A stretch of DNA of 64,000 nucleotides from Nocardiopsis sp. TSRI0078 (GTDB taxonomy: Bacteria; Actinomycetota; Actinomycetes; Streptosporangiales; Streptosporangiaceae): the NCBI RefSeq assembly GCF_001905145.1, contig NZ_LWLB01000034.1, positions 248,001 through 312,000 of the forward strand. The letters run 5' to 3'. A model generated the notes under the pieces. It ran no database searches, was not told the DNA's origin, and saw only the letters and a list, made by a program, of their open reading frames with translations. The stretch's first letter is position 1. Each line of letters opens with the position of its first letter. This document shows positions 8,306 through 16,985 of the stretch, piece by piece. A program made the position numbers and the translations under genes.

Positions 8306-9790
8306 ATGCACGCCGACCAGCGGCCGAGCGCCTACACGGGCCTGGACCGGATGCCCATCGGGGACCAGTGGCGCCACGGGTCCTCCGGGACCGTCTTCCA
8401 GGACGTCGACCCCTACGACGACACGGTCCTCACCGAGATCCGCCTGGCCGACGAGAGCGACGTGGACCTCGCCTACCGGGAGGCGGCGAGGGCGTGGCCG
8501 GGGTGGGCCGACACGCCGGCCACCGACCGCGCCGAGCTGTTCCTGCGGGCCGTCCGCGTCCTCGACGCGCGCCGGACCGAGATCGTCGACTGGCTCGTGC
8601 ACGAGGCCGGAGCCGTCCGCGAACGGGCCGAGTTCGAGTGGCAGCTGGTGCGCAGCGGCATGGTCGAGGTCGTCTCCTACCCCACGCGGGTCGCCGGCCG
8701 CATCCTGCCCGGCATCACCCCGGGCAAGGAGAACCGCGTCTACCGCGAGCCGCTCGGCGTCGTCACGGTGATCAGCCCGTGGAACTTCCCCCTCCAGCTC
8801 TCCCACCGCTCCATCGCGCCCGCCATCGCCCTCGGCAACACCGTCGTCCTCAAACCCGCCGAGAACACCCCCGTCACGGGCGGGCTCCTGCTCGCCCGGA
8901 TCTACGAGGAGGCCGGGCTTCCCCCCGGCGTGCTCAACGTGGTCATCGGCAAGGGCGGCGAGATCGGGGACGCGCTCGCCACCCACGAGACCTCCCGGAT
9001 GATCTCGTTCACCGGGTCCACCGAGGTCGGCCGTCACATCTCCAGGCAGGCGCCGCTCAAGCGGCACTCACTCGAACTCGGCGGCAACGGCCCCCTGGTG
9101 GTGCTGGAGGACGCCGACCTGGACCTGGCCGCGGACGCCGCCGTGTTCGGCTCCTACTACCACCAGGGCCAGATCTGCATGGCCACCAACCGGGTCGTGG
9201 CCACCGCCGCCGTCCACGACGACCTGGTCGAGCGGATGCTCGTGCGCGCCAGGGGACTGCGGGTGGGCGACCCCGCCGATCCGGCCACCCGGATCGGTCC
9301 GATCATCGACGACGACCAGCGCGACGGCATCCGGGACCTGGTCGCCCGCTCCGTCGAGCAGGGCGCGCGGCTCCTGCTGTCCGGGGACCCGTCCGGACCG
9401 GCGGGCAGGTGCCTGCCGCCCCACCTGCTGCTCGCCTCCAACGACATGCCCAGCGCGTCGGAGGAGGTGTTCGGCCCGGTGGCCACGGTGGTCCGTGCCG
9501 AGGACGAGGAGGACGCGCTGCGCATCGCCAACGACACCGAGTACGGCCTGTCCAGCGCGGTGTACACGCGCGACGCCGAGCGGGGGGTGCGGTTCGCCCG
9601 CCGCGTCCGGGCGGGCATGACCCACGTCAACGACTCCACGCTCAACGACGAGGCCAACACCGCGTTCGGCGGCGAGAACCACTCCGGACTCGGCCGGTTC
9701 GGCGGTGAGTGGGCGATCGAGGAGTTCACCGCCGAGCACTGGGTCAGCCTCCAGCACACGCACCGCAGCCTGCCCTTCGGGCTCGGGTGA
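8306..9790 (+). CDS. NAD(P)-dependent aldehyde dehydrogenase
   Basis: A 494-residue ALDH-superfamily enzyme oxidising an aldehyde to the acid. The catalytic Cys is in HQGQICMATNR (about residue 291) and the general-base Glu is in LELGGNGPL (about 257). The cofactor-loop signature SFTGSTEVGR and the PWNFPLQL block are also present. The 'QICM' context is typical of benzaldehyde/vanillin dehydrogenase-like members, but I would not fix the substrate from that. The start ATG has GGGGGAGAG upstream. It stands alone between the broken ORF and convergent methyltransferase genes. Confidence 0.9.
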   Translation: MHADQRPSAYTGLDRMPIGDQWRHGSSGTVFQDVDPYDDTVLTEIRLADESDVDLAYREAARAWPGWADTPATDRAELFLRAVRVLDARRTEIVDWLVHEAGAVRERAEFEWQLVRSGMVEVVSYPTRVAGRILPGITPGKENRVYREPLGVVTVISPWNFPLQLSHRSIAPAIALGNTVVLKPAENTPVTGGLLLARIYEEAGLPPGVLNVVIGKGGEIGDALATHETSRMISFTGSTEVGRHISRQAPLKRHSLELGGNGPLVVLEDADLDLAADAAVFGSYYHQGQICMATNRVVATAAVHDDLVERMLVRARGLRVGDPADPATRIGPIIDDDQRDGIRDLVARSVEQGARLLLSGDPSGPAGRCLPPHLLLASNDMPSASEEVFGPVATVVRAEDEEDALRIANDTEYGLSSAVYTRDAERGVRFARRVRAGMTHVNDSTLNDEANTAFGGENHSGLGRFGGEWAIEEFTAEHWVSLQHTHRSLPFGLG

Positions 9791-9844
9791 TCCGGAGGGG
9801 CCCGAGCCGGTGCCCGGAGCCCGTGCGCCACACGGTCGGGCCCG

Positions 9845-10606
9845 TCAGCGCCTGCGCAGCACCAGCAGCAGGTTCCAGGTGAGGACCTCGCGCAGCAGGG
9901 GCACGCGCACGACCGGCTTGGCCCACCCGGGAAGGTACCGGGGGCGGATGTCCACCACGTCCACGTCGGAGCGCCCGCGCGTCCAGCGCAGCATCTCCTT
10001 GGCGTGGGCGGCGTACATGGTGCGGCCGAAGTCGTTCTTGGGCCGCCTCCCGTGGCGCCGGGCGAACCGCTCGGCCGCGTACGCGCCGCCCAGGTAGTGC
10101 CACGGAGAGGTCTCGTGCCCGCCCCACGGCGACAGCCACAGCGTGTACGACAGGTACACCAGGCCGCCGGGCCGGGTCACACGCACCATCTCGTCTGCCA
10201 TCCGGATCCGGTCCGGCACGTGCTCCAGCACGTTGGAGGAGAAGCACACGTCCACCGAGCCGCTGCGCAGCGGCAGCTCCAGGGCACTGCCCTGGATGCC
10301 GTGGGTGTCGGCCTCCCGGCCGTGCAGGGTCATCTCGTGGGCGTCGGAGTCCACGCACAGGCAGCGTGCCCCGGCGGCGCGCAGTTCGTCGGCGAAGTAG
10401 CCGGGACCGCCGCCCACGTCCACCACGAGCCTGCCGTCCAGGGGCGTGTAGGAGCGCAGTTGGGCGACGGTGTCCCGGGCCAGGGTGCCGTAGAAGCGGG
10501 CGGGGTCGGTCTGCTCCCTGCGGAAGGCGGCGAACAGTCCCACCGAACGGCCCAGGGTGGCGCGGAACGGGACGGTGCCGTCGGGGCGGGCGGTCTCGGT
10601 GCTCAC
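9845..10606 (-). CDS. Class I SAM-dependent methyltransferase
   Basis: A 253-residue methyltransferase. Motif I is VVDVGGGPGYFADEL, followed by the acidic residue in LCVDSD, the FSSNVLEHVPD motif II/III region and RPGGLVYLS. The GTG start overlaps the stop of the upstream methyltransferase by four bases (GTGA), so the two are coupled. The acceptor is not evident. Its position beside a GT-C-like membrane protein and the DPA genes suggests modification of an envelope glycan or lipid, which is inference. Confidence 0.85.
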   Translation of the reverse strand: MSTETARPDGTVPFRATLGRSVGLFAAFRREQTDPARFYGTLARDTVAQLRSYTPLDGRLVVDVGGGPGYFADELRAAGARCLCVDSDAHEMTLHGREADTHGIQGSALELPLRSGSVDVCFSSNVLEHVPDRIRMADEMVRVTRPGGLVYLSYTLWLSPWGGHETSPWHYLGGAYAAERFARRHGRRPKNDFGRTMYAAHAKEMLRWTRGRSDVDVVDIRPRYLPGWAKPVVRVPLLREVLTWNLLLVLRRR

Positions 10607-11337
10607 GCGGGGCCCTCCAGCACCACGTAGTGGCGCAGGTGGCGCCAGTGGTCCCCGCCCCAGTACTCGTCGGAGGCGGCGATCCGGCCGTCCGGGACCA
10701 GTTCGGCGATGCGCGCCGCGGGCAGGGTGTGCATCCGCATCGGCGCCGGGTAGCGCAGCAGCGTCCGCTGCGCCAGGGCCACCAGCGGCCACGGCGCGTA
10801 CCGGAACACCATGCCCTTGAAGGTGCGCCGCTCGGCCTCGGGCACGCCCAGGACCATGGCGCCGCCGGGGCGCACCACCCGCGCGAACTCGCGCACGTAG
10901 CCCTCGGCCAGGTCGGGCGGCAGGTGCTGCAGGACCAGGTCGGTGTAGACCAGGTCGAACGAGTCGTCCTCGAACACCGACAGGTCCGGGCGCTCGTTCA
11001 GCTCGAACCTGATCCGGCCGCCGGAGCGGTCCAGGCGGCGGGCCTCCGCGAGCATCGGCGCGGAGATGTCCACCCCCACGACCTGGTCGAAGTGCGCGGC
11101 CAGCGCGTTGGACAGCCGTCCCGCGCCGCACCCGAAGTCCAGCACCCGGCCGCCCCGGGGGCGGATGCCCAGCTCCTCCATGCGGGCGACGGAGGGGTCG
11201 ACGTCGGCCCGTCCGGAGGAGAGGAACTCGTCGTCGTCCCAGCCGCCGCCCCGCTTGCCGGGATCCACGCACACCGCCCACAGGGGCTCGGTGGAACCCA
11301 GCCGGGTCCAGTCACGGCGGACCTGTTCGAGTCCCAC
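10603..11337 (-). CDS. Class I SAM-dependent methyltransferase
   Basis: A methyltransferase of about 244 residues. The SAM-binding motif I is VLDFGCGAGRLSNAL, followed by VVGVDIS and LVYTDLVLQHLPPD. I favour the GTG start at 11337: GGAGGTGA sits six bases upstream, whereas the in-frame TTG at 11343 touches that ribosome site directly. It is the first gene of a two-methyltransferase operon running away from the large membrane protein at 11515, with which it shares the intergenic promoter region. Substrate unknown. Confidence 0.85.
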   Translation of the reverse strand: MGLEQVRRDWTRLGSTEPLWAVCVDPGKRGGGWDDDEFLSSGRADVDPSVARMEELGIRPRGGRVLDFGCGAGRLSNALAAHFDQVVGVDISAPMLAEARRLDRSGGRIRFELNERPDLSVFEDDSFDLVYTDLVLQHLPPDLAEGYVREFARVVRPGGAMVLGVPEAERRTFKGMVFRYAPWPLVALAQRTLLRYPAPMRMHTLPAARIAELVPDGRIAASDEYWGGDHWRHLRHYVVLEGPA

Positions 11338-11343
11338 CGGCAA

Positions 11344-11514
11344 TCACCTCCACGGTGCTCACGACCCTGGCGGGACACGGTTCTGAATCGTGTTCCTGTT
11401 CTGGGTGCACGGGCCCGAACGGCCTGCGACAAGGGTCAGGGAAGAAAGTGGAACGTGTTGTATTCTGGCACCCATCTTCCGGGTTGGCCAATCTCTGCGG
11501 CGGGAGCGAAATCG
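11344..11514. promoter_or_regulatory. Divergent promoter region with a TNNAACNNGTTNNA operator-like site
   Basis: Between divergent genes. TGGAACGTGTTGTA at 11449-11462 fits the TNNAACNNGTTNNA layout used by KstR-type TetR repressors. A near-identical site lies at 14934-14947. The region is AT-richer than its surroundings. Confidence 0.5.
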
Positions 11515-13587
11515 ATGTCGCCTGTTCCTCCCACGGCGAGTGGGCACGACGGTCCCGGTGCCGGGGCCCCGGCGGCGCACGCCGGCACCGCGGACGGGCC
11601 ACCCAGGGTACGCCGTCCGGTCGAGGAGCCCGACGAGCAGGGGCCCGGCCTCGGCGAACTGGCCCGGGCCGCGCTGACCACCGTGCGTCGCCTGGCCCGC
11701 GACCGCCTGGTCCTGGCGGGGCTGCTGGTGGTGGCGGTAGCCGTGGGGCTCAGGATCTATGTGCTCGGTGAGTCCTACTTCGTGGAGGACGACTACCTCT
11801 TCTTCGCCGGAGCCCACGCCAGCGACCTCGGGCCGGACTACCTCTTCAGCCTGCACAAGGGCCACCTGATGCCGGGCGCCCTGTTCCTGGTCTACCTCCA
11901 GACCACGTTCTGGCCCTACGAGTGGTGGGTCAGCGCGGGCTCGATGCTGGCCCTCCAGGCCGCCGCCATGCTGGTCTTCCTCCGCCTGCTGTGGGAGGTG
12001 TTCGGCCGCCGCCGGGCGCTGCTGGTCCCGCTGGCCGTGTACGCGCTGGCCCCGCTGACCGTCCCCGTCCTGGGCTGGTGGTCGGCGGCGCTCAACGCGG
12101 TCCCCTTCCAGCTCGCCCTGGTGCTCGCCCTGCTGTGGACCGTGCGCCACCTGCGCACCGGCGACCAGCGCGCCGCCTGGTGGGCGGGCGGCGCCGTCGT
12201 GTTCGGCATGCTGTTCACGGTCAAGGCGATGTTCCTGCCGCTGGTGCTGTTCGCGGTGGCCGCCGCCCACCTCTACCCGGGCGGCCCGGTCGCCGGGGCC
12301 CGCCGGGCCTGGGCGCTGCACCGGCCGTTCTGGGCGGCGATGGGCGGGCTCCTCGCCGCCTACACGGTGTTCTACCTGCTGCGGATGCGTGTGGAGGAGG
12401 GCGGCGAGGGCGCGGGCGTGCCCGAGAGCGGGCCCGCGCTGGCGATGCTGCGCGGGCTGCTCACCGAGGTCTTCCCGGTCGGCGCCCTGGGCGGACCGCT
12501 GGAGTGGGGCCCCGTCACCCCGGCGGGCGGCCTCATCGATCCGCGCGGTGTGGTGGTGCTGGGCAGCTGGGCCGTGTTCGCGGTGATCGTGCTGGTCAGC
12601 CTGCGGATGCGGCGCGGGGCGTGGCGGGCGTGGGCGCTGCTGCTGGGCTACGTGGTGCTCGTGGACGTCCTCCCGACGGTCATCGCGCGGGGCCGCTTCC
12701 AGGACGTGGCCGCCGCCGACCCCCGGTACGTGGCGGACGCGGCGCTGGTGTTCGCGCTGTGCCTGGCCCTGGCCTACCTGCCCACCCGGGAGGAGAGGGC
12801 GCGCGCCCTGGTCGGCGGAGCGGGGCAGGACCCGGATGCGCGGGCGGACCCCTACCGGAGGCGCCCCAGGCGCGGCGCCCGGACCGCCGCGGTGCTGGCG
12901 ACGGTGGTGTACGCGTCGGCGGCGGGTTACTCCACGCACGCCTACGCGCAGACCCTGAGCGGTGACCGCCTCCAGTGGTACCTGGACACGGTACGGGCGT
13001 CGCTGGCGGACGTCCCGGAGGAGGGCGGCCTGTACTCGCGCCCGGTCCCGGAGGACGTGGTCCTGGAGTGGAACGGCTCGCGCCGCCTGAGCTCGTGGGT
13101 GCTGACGCCGCTGGCGTCGCCCGAGGTCGCGCGGCGGATGACCGAGCCCGAGCAGTCCGACTCCGCCTACGTGTTCAACGACGCGGGCTACCTGGTCCCG
13201 GCGCGGCCCTCCGACGGCAGCGACATGTTCGCACCCGGGCCGGAGGACGAGTGCCTGGAGCCCTGGGAGGGGCTCGTGTCCTGGCCGGTGCGGGCGCACG
13301 GCGGACCCTCCCAGGTCGCCACCCTCGGCTACACGTCCGAGGAGGACGTCGGGGTGGTGGTGGCGTTGGGCAACGACTGGATCGAGGTGGACCTGCCCGC
13401 CGCGGAGGAGAACGGCACCTGGTACGTACCGGTGGGCGCACCCGGGGAGAGGCTGACGGTGTTCCTGCCCGAGGAGCCCGAGGACCGGGGCGGCCTGTGC
13501 CTGAACTGGGTGTCGGTGGGCCAGATGGCGCCGACGGTGGAGGGCAACCCGTGGGTCTCGGAGGAGGACGACCGCGCGGGGGGCTAG
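11515..13587 (+). CDS. Large polytopic membrane protein, GT-C glycosyltransferase-like
   Basis: A 690-residue protein with about 10-11 hydrophobic segments between residues 65 and 455, then a soluble C-terminal domain of about 220 residues. The first loop after transmembrane helix 1 carries an acidic pair, VEDDYLFF (Asp92-Asp93). GT-C glycosyltransferases that use polyprenyl-phosphate sugars, including mycobacterial arabinosyltransferases, carry catalytic acidic residues in this position. I chose the ATG at 11515 because GGGAG precedes it and the upstream extension reads as shadow sequence. The stop overlaps the stop of the convergent acyltransferase through a CTAG palindrome. Use of DPA made by the genes at 16-19 kb is a hypothesis. 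Confidence 0.6.
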   Translation: MSPVPPTASGHDGPGAGAPAAHAGTADGPPRVRRPVEEPDEQGPGLGELARAALTTVRRLARDRLVLAGLLVVAVAVGLRIYVLGESYFVEDDYLFFAGAHASDLGPDYLFSLHKGHLMPGALFLVYLQTTFWPYEWWVSAGSMLALQAAAMLVFLRLLWEVFGRRRALLVPLAVYALAPLTVPVLGWWSAALNAVPFQLALVLALLWTVRHLRTGDQRAAWWAGGAVVFGMLFTVKAMFLPLVLFAVAAAHLYPGGPVAGARRAWALHRPFWAAMGGLLAAYTVFYLLRMRVEEGGEGAGVPESGPALAMLRGLLTEVFPVGALGGPLEWGPVTPAGGLIDPRGVVVLGSWAVFAVIVLVSLRMRRGAWRAWALLLGYVVLVDVLPTVIARGRFQDVAAADPRYVADAALVFALCLALAYLPTREERARALVGGAGQDPDARADPYRRRPRRGARTAAVLATVVYASAAGYSTHAYAQTLSGDRLQWYLDTVRASLADVPEEGGLYSRPVPEDVVLEWNGSRRLSSWVLTPLASPEVARRMTEPEQSDSAYVFNDAGYLVPARPSDGSDMFAPGPEDECLEPWEGLVSWPVRAHGGPSQVATLGYTSEEDVGVVVALGNDWIEVDLPAAEENGTWYVPVGAPGERLTVFLPEEPEDRGGLCLNWVSVGQMAPTVEGNPWVSEEDDRAGG

Positions 13588-14894
13588 GGCCTCGGCCCCT
13601 TCTGACGGAGGAACCGGCGGGACCAGCGGCGGCCGGGCTCCTCCACCCACCGGTGGGTGGCCATGGCGAGCAGGACCGTCCCGATCGTCACGGGCACCGC
13701 GTCCAACCAGAACGACCCGGTGTAGATCTCCTGCCCCGTGAAGTCGCGCCACAGGTACAGCACCATGAACTGCCACAGGAACACGCCGTAGGAGATCCTG
13801 GCGAGGAACTGGCACACCCGGTGCCGCAGCAGTGCCTCCATCCACCGGCCGCCGCGCCAGGCGGCGGCCCGCCGCAGCGGAGGCGGTGCCGAGTCCGGGC
13901 GCGGGGCCAGCGCGGCGGGTGCGATCAGGAAGAACGCGAAGCCGATCCCGGTCAGCGAGTGCACGGCCGAGGTCCAGATGTCGCCGGAGCCGACGAACCG
14001 GTTTCCCGCGGCGTCGGTGGTGTTGAGGGCGTAGAACCCGCCCGCGAGAAGCCAGCACACTCCCGGGGAGGCGGCGACGGTCCGGCAGAAGCGGCGCACC
14101 GGGCCGTCCGCGCCGGGCTCGCGCCACGCCCACTCCGAGAGCACGGCCAGTGCCATCCCCGCCGCGAACAGGCCCATGGCCCGGGGCAGCCAGGTGTGCA
14201 TGTACGAGCGCGTCTCGGGATAGAACTGCGGGACCAGCGCGGCCAGGCCCAGCACCGCCATCACGGCCAGGCCGATGAGCAGACGTCCGCCCCGGGCGTC
14301 CACATCCCGGCCGCGGCGCGCCCACAGGGCCAGGACCAGGCCGAACAACGGCAGCAGCAGATAGAAGCTGACCTCCACCGACAGGCTCCACACCTGGCCC
14401 AGACCGTAGGGGCCGGTGCCGAACCACGGGGGGTCGGTGTTGAAGGGGAAGGTCAGGGTGAGGACCTCCCACCAGTACCTCGGCGAGCCGAGTTCGTCCC
14501 GGGAGTAGACCAGCAGCGCCGCCACGGCCACCACCCAGTAGGCGGGGAGCACGCGTGCGGCACGGCGCCACAGGTAGGGGCGTGCGCGCGGTCCGCGCAC
14601 GCCGTCCAGGGCGGCGCGGGCCCAGGGCCGGTACAGCAGCACGCCGGAGAGGGCGAAGAACAGGGGCACGGCCAGGTCGAGGGAGGCCAGCAGCCCGCCG
14701 AGCACACCGGGGGCCAGGGCCTCGCCGGTCTCCGAGGCGAGGTGGAAGGCGAGGATCATCAGGGCGGCCACGGCACGGATGCCGTCGAGGGCCTCGTGGC
14801 GGCCGTCGACCTGAGGGAGCACGAGCGCCGGGTCGGCGGTCCGGGAGGGGACGCGCACGTCGTGGTCCCCGGGCGCGGAGGGATGGGGCGCCAT
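13584..14894 (-). CDS. Membrane O-acyltransferase (acyltransferase 3 family)
   Basis: A protein of about 436 residues with ten or so membrane helices. Family features are the N-terminal HEALDGIRAVAALMILAFH block with the active-site His, the RFA-like RRAARVLPAYW motif and GQVWSLSVEVSFYLLLP. These enzymes transfer acetyl or longer acyl groups to surface sugars. I prefer the ATG at 14894, preceded by GGAAGG; a GTG at 14933 would add 13 residues. It diverges from the DUF3068 gene across an AT-rich promoter region, and fits decoration of an envelope glycan made by this cluster. Confidence 0.85.
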   Translation of the reverse strand: MAPHPSAPGDHDVRVPSRTADPALVLPQVDGRHEALDGIRAVAALMILAFHLASETGEALAPGVLGGLLASLDLAVPLFFALSGVLLYRPWARAALDGVRGPRARPYLWRRAARVLPAYWVVAVAALLVYSRDELGSPRYWWEVLTLTFPFNTDPPWFGTGPYGLGQVWSLSVEVSFYLLLPLFGLVLALWARRGRDVDARGGRLLIGLAVMAVLGLAALVPQFYPETRSYMHTWLPRAMGLFAAGMALAVLSEWAWREPGADGPVRRFCRTVAASPGVCWLLAGGFYALNTTDAAGNRFVGSGDIWTSAVHSLTGIGFAFFLIAPAALAPRPDSAPPPLRRAAAWRGGRWMEALLRHRVCQFLARISYGVFLWQFMVLYLWRDFTGQEIYTGSFWLDAVPVTIGTVLLAMATHRWVEEPGRRWSRRFLRQKGPRP

Positions 14895-15065
14895 GGGCCT
14901 TCCAGGTAGGGGAGAATCCAGAACGCGTTTCACTAGAACGTGTTATAAAAATTTCGACACGCCCTGGTGACGTCGTTCCCTACTGGGCAGTACTCTACCC
15001 GGAACTGGACCTAGTTCCACTAGACCCAGTTCCAGATCTGGACTCTCATACGCCCAGGAGGGCAC
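14895..15065. promoter_or_regulatory. AT-rich divergent promoter with nested palindromes
   Basis: Contains TAGAACGTGTTATA (14934-14947, a TNNAACNNGTTNNA match) and the related CAGAACGCGTTTCA 15 bp away at 14919-14932. TTATAAAAATTT follows. Nearer the DUF3068 start there are GGAACTGG (15001-15008) with its inverted copy at 15026-15033, and the 10-bp palindrome CCAGATCTGG (15032-15041). Confidence 0.55.
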
Positions 15066-15989
15066 ATGCGCCGTACCGTTGCGGTCGTTCTCGTCGCGTT
15101 TGGGGTCTTCTTCCTCGCCCTTGCCCCCATGGCGCGCACGTGGTTGTCGAGTTCCCTGATGAAGACCCCTCTGGACTACTACAGCCAAACGGTGCTCACC
15201 GCGGAGGGGGCCACCTACTTCAACATCGAGGACGTGGAACTCGTCGAGAACGCCACCCTGGAGGCCACGTCGACCATCCGGGCCGACGTGGCCTCCAGTA
15301 CCGACGAGACGGTGGTGTGGGACCAGTTCACCTGGGTCAAGGACGCCGAGACCGGCTTCGGTATCACCTCCAGCAGCCGCCGGGCGGGGCACGACCGCGT
15401 CACCGGGGAGGCGGTCGACTGCTGCGACGCCATGGTCAACGACGAGTCCGTCGCCCAGAGCGGCCAGGCGTGGAAGTTCCCCTTCTTCACCGAGGAGCGC
15501 GACCACGACTTCTTCGAGACCACCGTCGGCGAGGTCGTCCCCATGGAGTTCCAGGGGACCGAGGAGGTCAAGGGGGTCGAGACCTACAAGTTCGTCCAGG
15601 AGGTCGACGATTCCACCGTCGGCGAGCGCACCCTGCCGCGCTCGGTGGCCGGACTGGAGGGCGAGGGCGACGTCACCGGGGACGAGGTCTTCTCCATCAC
15701 CCGCACCTACTGGATCGAGCCCGTCACCGGCTCCCCCCTCAAGATCAGCGAGGACCAGAACCGCGTCGTCGTGGTGGACGGCGAGGAGGTGCTGACCCTG
15801 TTCGACGCCGAGCTCGTCTCCAACGACGAGTCGGTCCAGAACGCGGTCGAGAACGCCGAGCAGGGACGCACCATGCTTCCCCTGCTGCGCACCACCCTGC
15901 CCGTCGTCTTCCTCGTCGTCGGTGCCGGCTTCGTCGGCGTCGCGGTCGTGCTGTTCCTCACGGGCCGCCGCCATGACCAGTACAGCTGA
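15066..15989 (+). CDS. DUF3068 (PorA-like) membrane-anchored protein
   Basis: A 307-residue protein of the DUF3068/PorA family, found widely in actinobacteria without a settled function. It has an N-terminal hydrophobic helix (MRRTVAVVLVAFGVFF), a large extracellular beta-rich region containing TYFNIEDVELVEN and YWIEPVTGSPLKI, and a C-terminal helix (VVFLVVGAGFVGVAVVLF) ending in a short basic tail. AGGAGG lies upstream of the ATG. It opens the rightward transcription unit leading to the DPA genes, separated from them by a hairpin. A role in the envelope is inferred from topology and neighbours. Confidence 0.8.
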   Translation: MRRTVAVVLVAFGVFFLALAPMARTWLSSSLMKTPLDYYSQTVLTAEGATYFNIEDVELVENATLEATSTIRADVASSTDETVVWDQFTWVKDAETGFGITSSSRRAGHDRVTGEAVDCCDAMVNDESVAQSGQAWKFPFFTEERDHDFFETTVGEVVPMEFQGTEEVKGVETYKFVQEVDDSTVGERTLPRSVAGLEGEGDVTGDEVFSITRTYWIEPVTGSPLKISEDQNRVVVVDGEEVLTLFDAELVSNDESVQNAVENAEQGRTMLPLLRTTLPVVFLVVGAGFVGVAVVLFLTGRRHDQYS

Positions 15990-16007
15990 CCCCCGCACAC
16001 GCCCCTC

Positions 16008-16035
16008 ACCGGCGCGCCCGACCGGGCGCGCCGGT
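16008..16035 (+). terminator. 13-bp perfect hairpin between the DUF3068 and DPPR synthase genes
   Basis: ACCGGCGCGCCCG (16008-16020) pairs perfectly with 16023-16035, leaving a two-base centre. It can act as a terminator or attenuator before the DPA operon. It argues against the GTG at 16038 as the start of the next gene. Confidence 0.6.
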
Positions 16036-16061
16036 GCGTGTCCCTCCCTCCCGCGCCTCCG

Positions 16062-16985
16062 GTGACGGAGAGGACGCAGGCCACCGGGCCCGCGGCGGGC
16101 GGTGCGCCGCGCGGCGACCGGGGGACGGCCGCCGCGCTGGCCAGGGCGTGCCGGCCCCGGCAGTGGCTCAAGAACCTCCTCGTCCTGGCCGCCCCCGCCG
16201 CCGCCGGGGCGCTCGCCCGCCCCGACGCGCTGCCGACCTGCGCCGCGGTGTTCGTCCTGTTCTGTGTGGCCGCGAGCGGCACCTACCTGCTCAACGACGT
16301 CCACGACGTGAACCGGGACCGCGCGCACCCGCGCAAGCGCCACCGGCCGGTCGCCTCCGGCGCACTCCCGATTCCGGTGGCCGCCACGGCGGGGATCCTG
16401 CTCTGCGCCGCCGCGCCGCTGGCCTCCCTGCCGCTGGGCAACCCCCCGCTCTCGGCCCTGATCACCGGGTACGTGCTGCTCACGCTGGCCTACACGCGCC
16501 ACCTCCGGGACGTGGTGGTGTGCGACCTGGTCGCGGTCGCCGCCTGCCACGTGCTGCGCGCCGTCGCGGGCGGGGCGGCCGTCGGCGTGCCGCTGACCTC
16601 CTGGTTCGTCATCGTGGTGTCACTGGCCGCGCTCCTGGTGGTGGTCGGCAAGCGCGAGGCCGAGCTGCGCGCGGGCGGGGACGCGGACGCCGTCCGCACG
16701 GCCCTGCGCGGTTACACGGCCGCCTACCTGTCCCAGACACGCACCATGGCGTCGGGCGCCATGATCGTCACCTACTGCCTGTGGGCGCTGGAGCAGGGCG
16801 ACGGCCCGCGCACGCTCTTCCACGCGGTGAGTATCGTTCCGTTCATCATGTTCGTCCTGCGCTACAACCTGCTCGTGGACCGGGGCGTGGGGGAGGAGCC
16901 CGAGGAGATCGCCCTGCGCGACCGTCCCCTGCAACTCGTCCTCGGCGCACTCGTGGTCCTGGTGGGACTGGGGATCTACCTGTGA
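16062..16985 (+). CDS. ubiA: Decaprenyl-phosphate phosphoribosyltransferase (DPPR synthase, UbiA family)
   Basis: A polytopic prenyltransferase of about 307 residues. It matches the mycobacterial enzyme (Rv3806c) that joins PRPP to decaprenyl phosphate, the first committed step to decaprenyl-phosphoryl arabinose. The first Asp-rich motif is NDVHDVNRD, followed by HPRKRHRPVASG. The second is the GKREAEL region, and the C-terminal EEIALRDRPLQL block is also conserved. Starts at GTG 16038 or 16062 both lack a good ribosome site. I use 16062 because 16038 abuts a hairpin and homologues are this length. The stop overlaps dprE1 by four bases. Confidence 0.88.
   Translation: MTERTQATGPAAGGAPRGDRGTAAALARACRPRQWLKNLLVLAAPAAAGALARPDALPTCAAVFVLFCVAASGTYLLNDVHDVNRDRAHPRKRHRPVASGALPIPVAATAGILLCAAAPLASLPLGNPPLSALITGYVLLTLAYTRHLRDVVVCDLVAVAACHVLRAVAGGAAVGVPLTSWFVIVVSLAALLVVVGKREAELRAGGDADAVRTALRGYTAAYLSQTRTMASGAMIVTYCLWALEQGDGPRTLFHAVSIVPFIMFVLRYNLLVDRGVGEEPEEIALRDRPLQLVLGALVVLVGLGIYL

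Noticed and set aside
11359..14571. A 1070-codon minus-strand frame over the membrane protein gene
   Set aside because: It lacks any recognisable motif, has no ribosome site, and is antisense to a gene with clear membrane helices.
12975..14909. A 644-codon plus-strand frame covering the acyltransferase
   Set aside because: The acyltransferase on the other strand has family motifs; this frame is low-complexity Gly/Arg/Gln shadow sequence.
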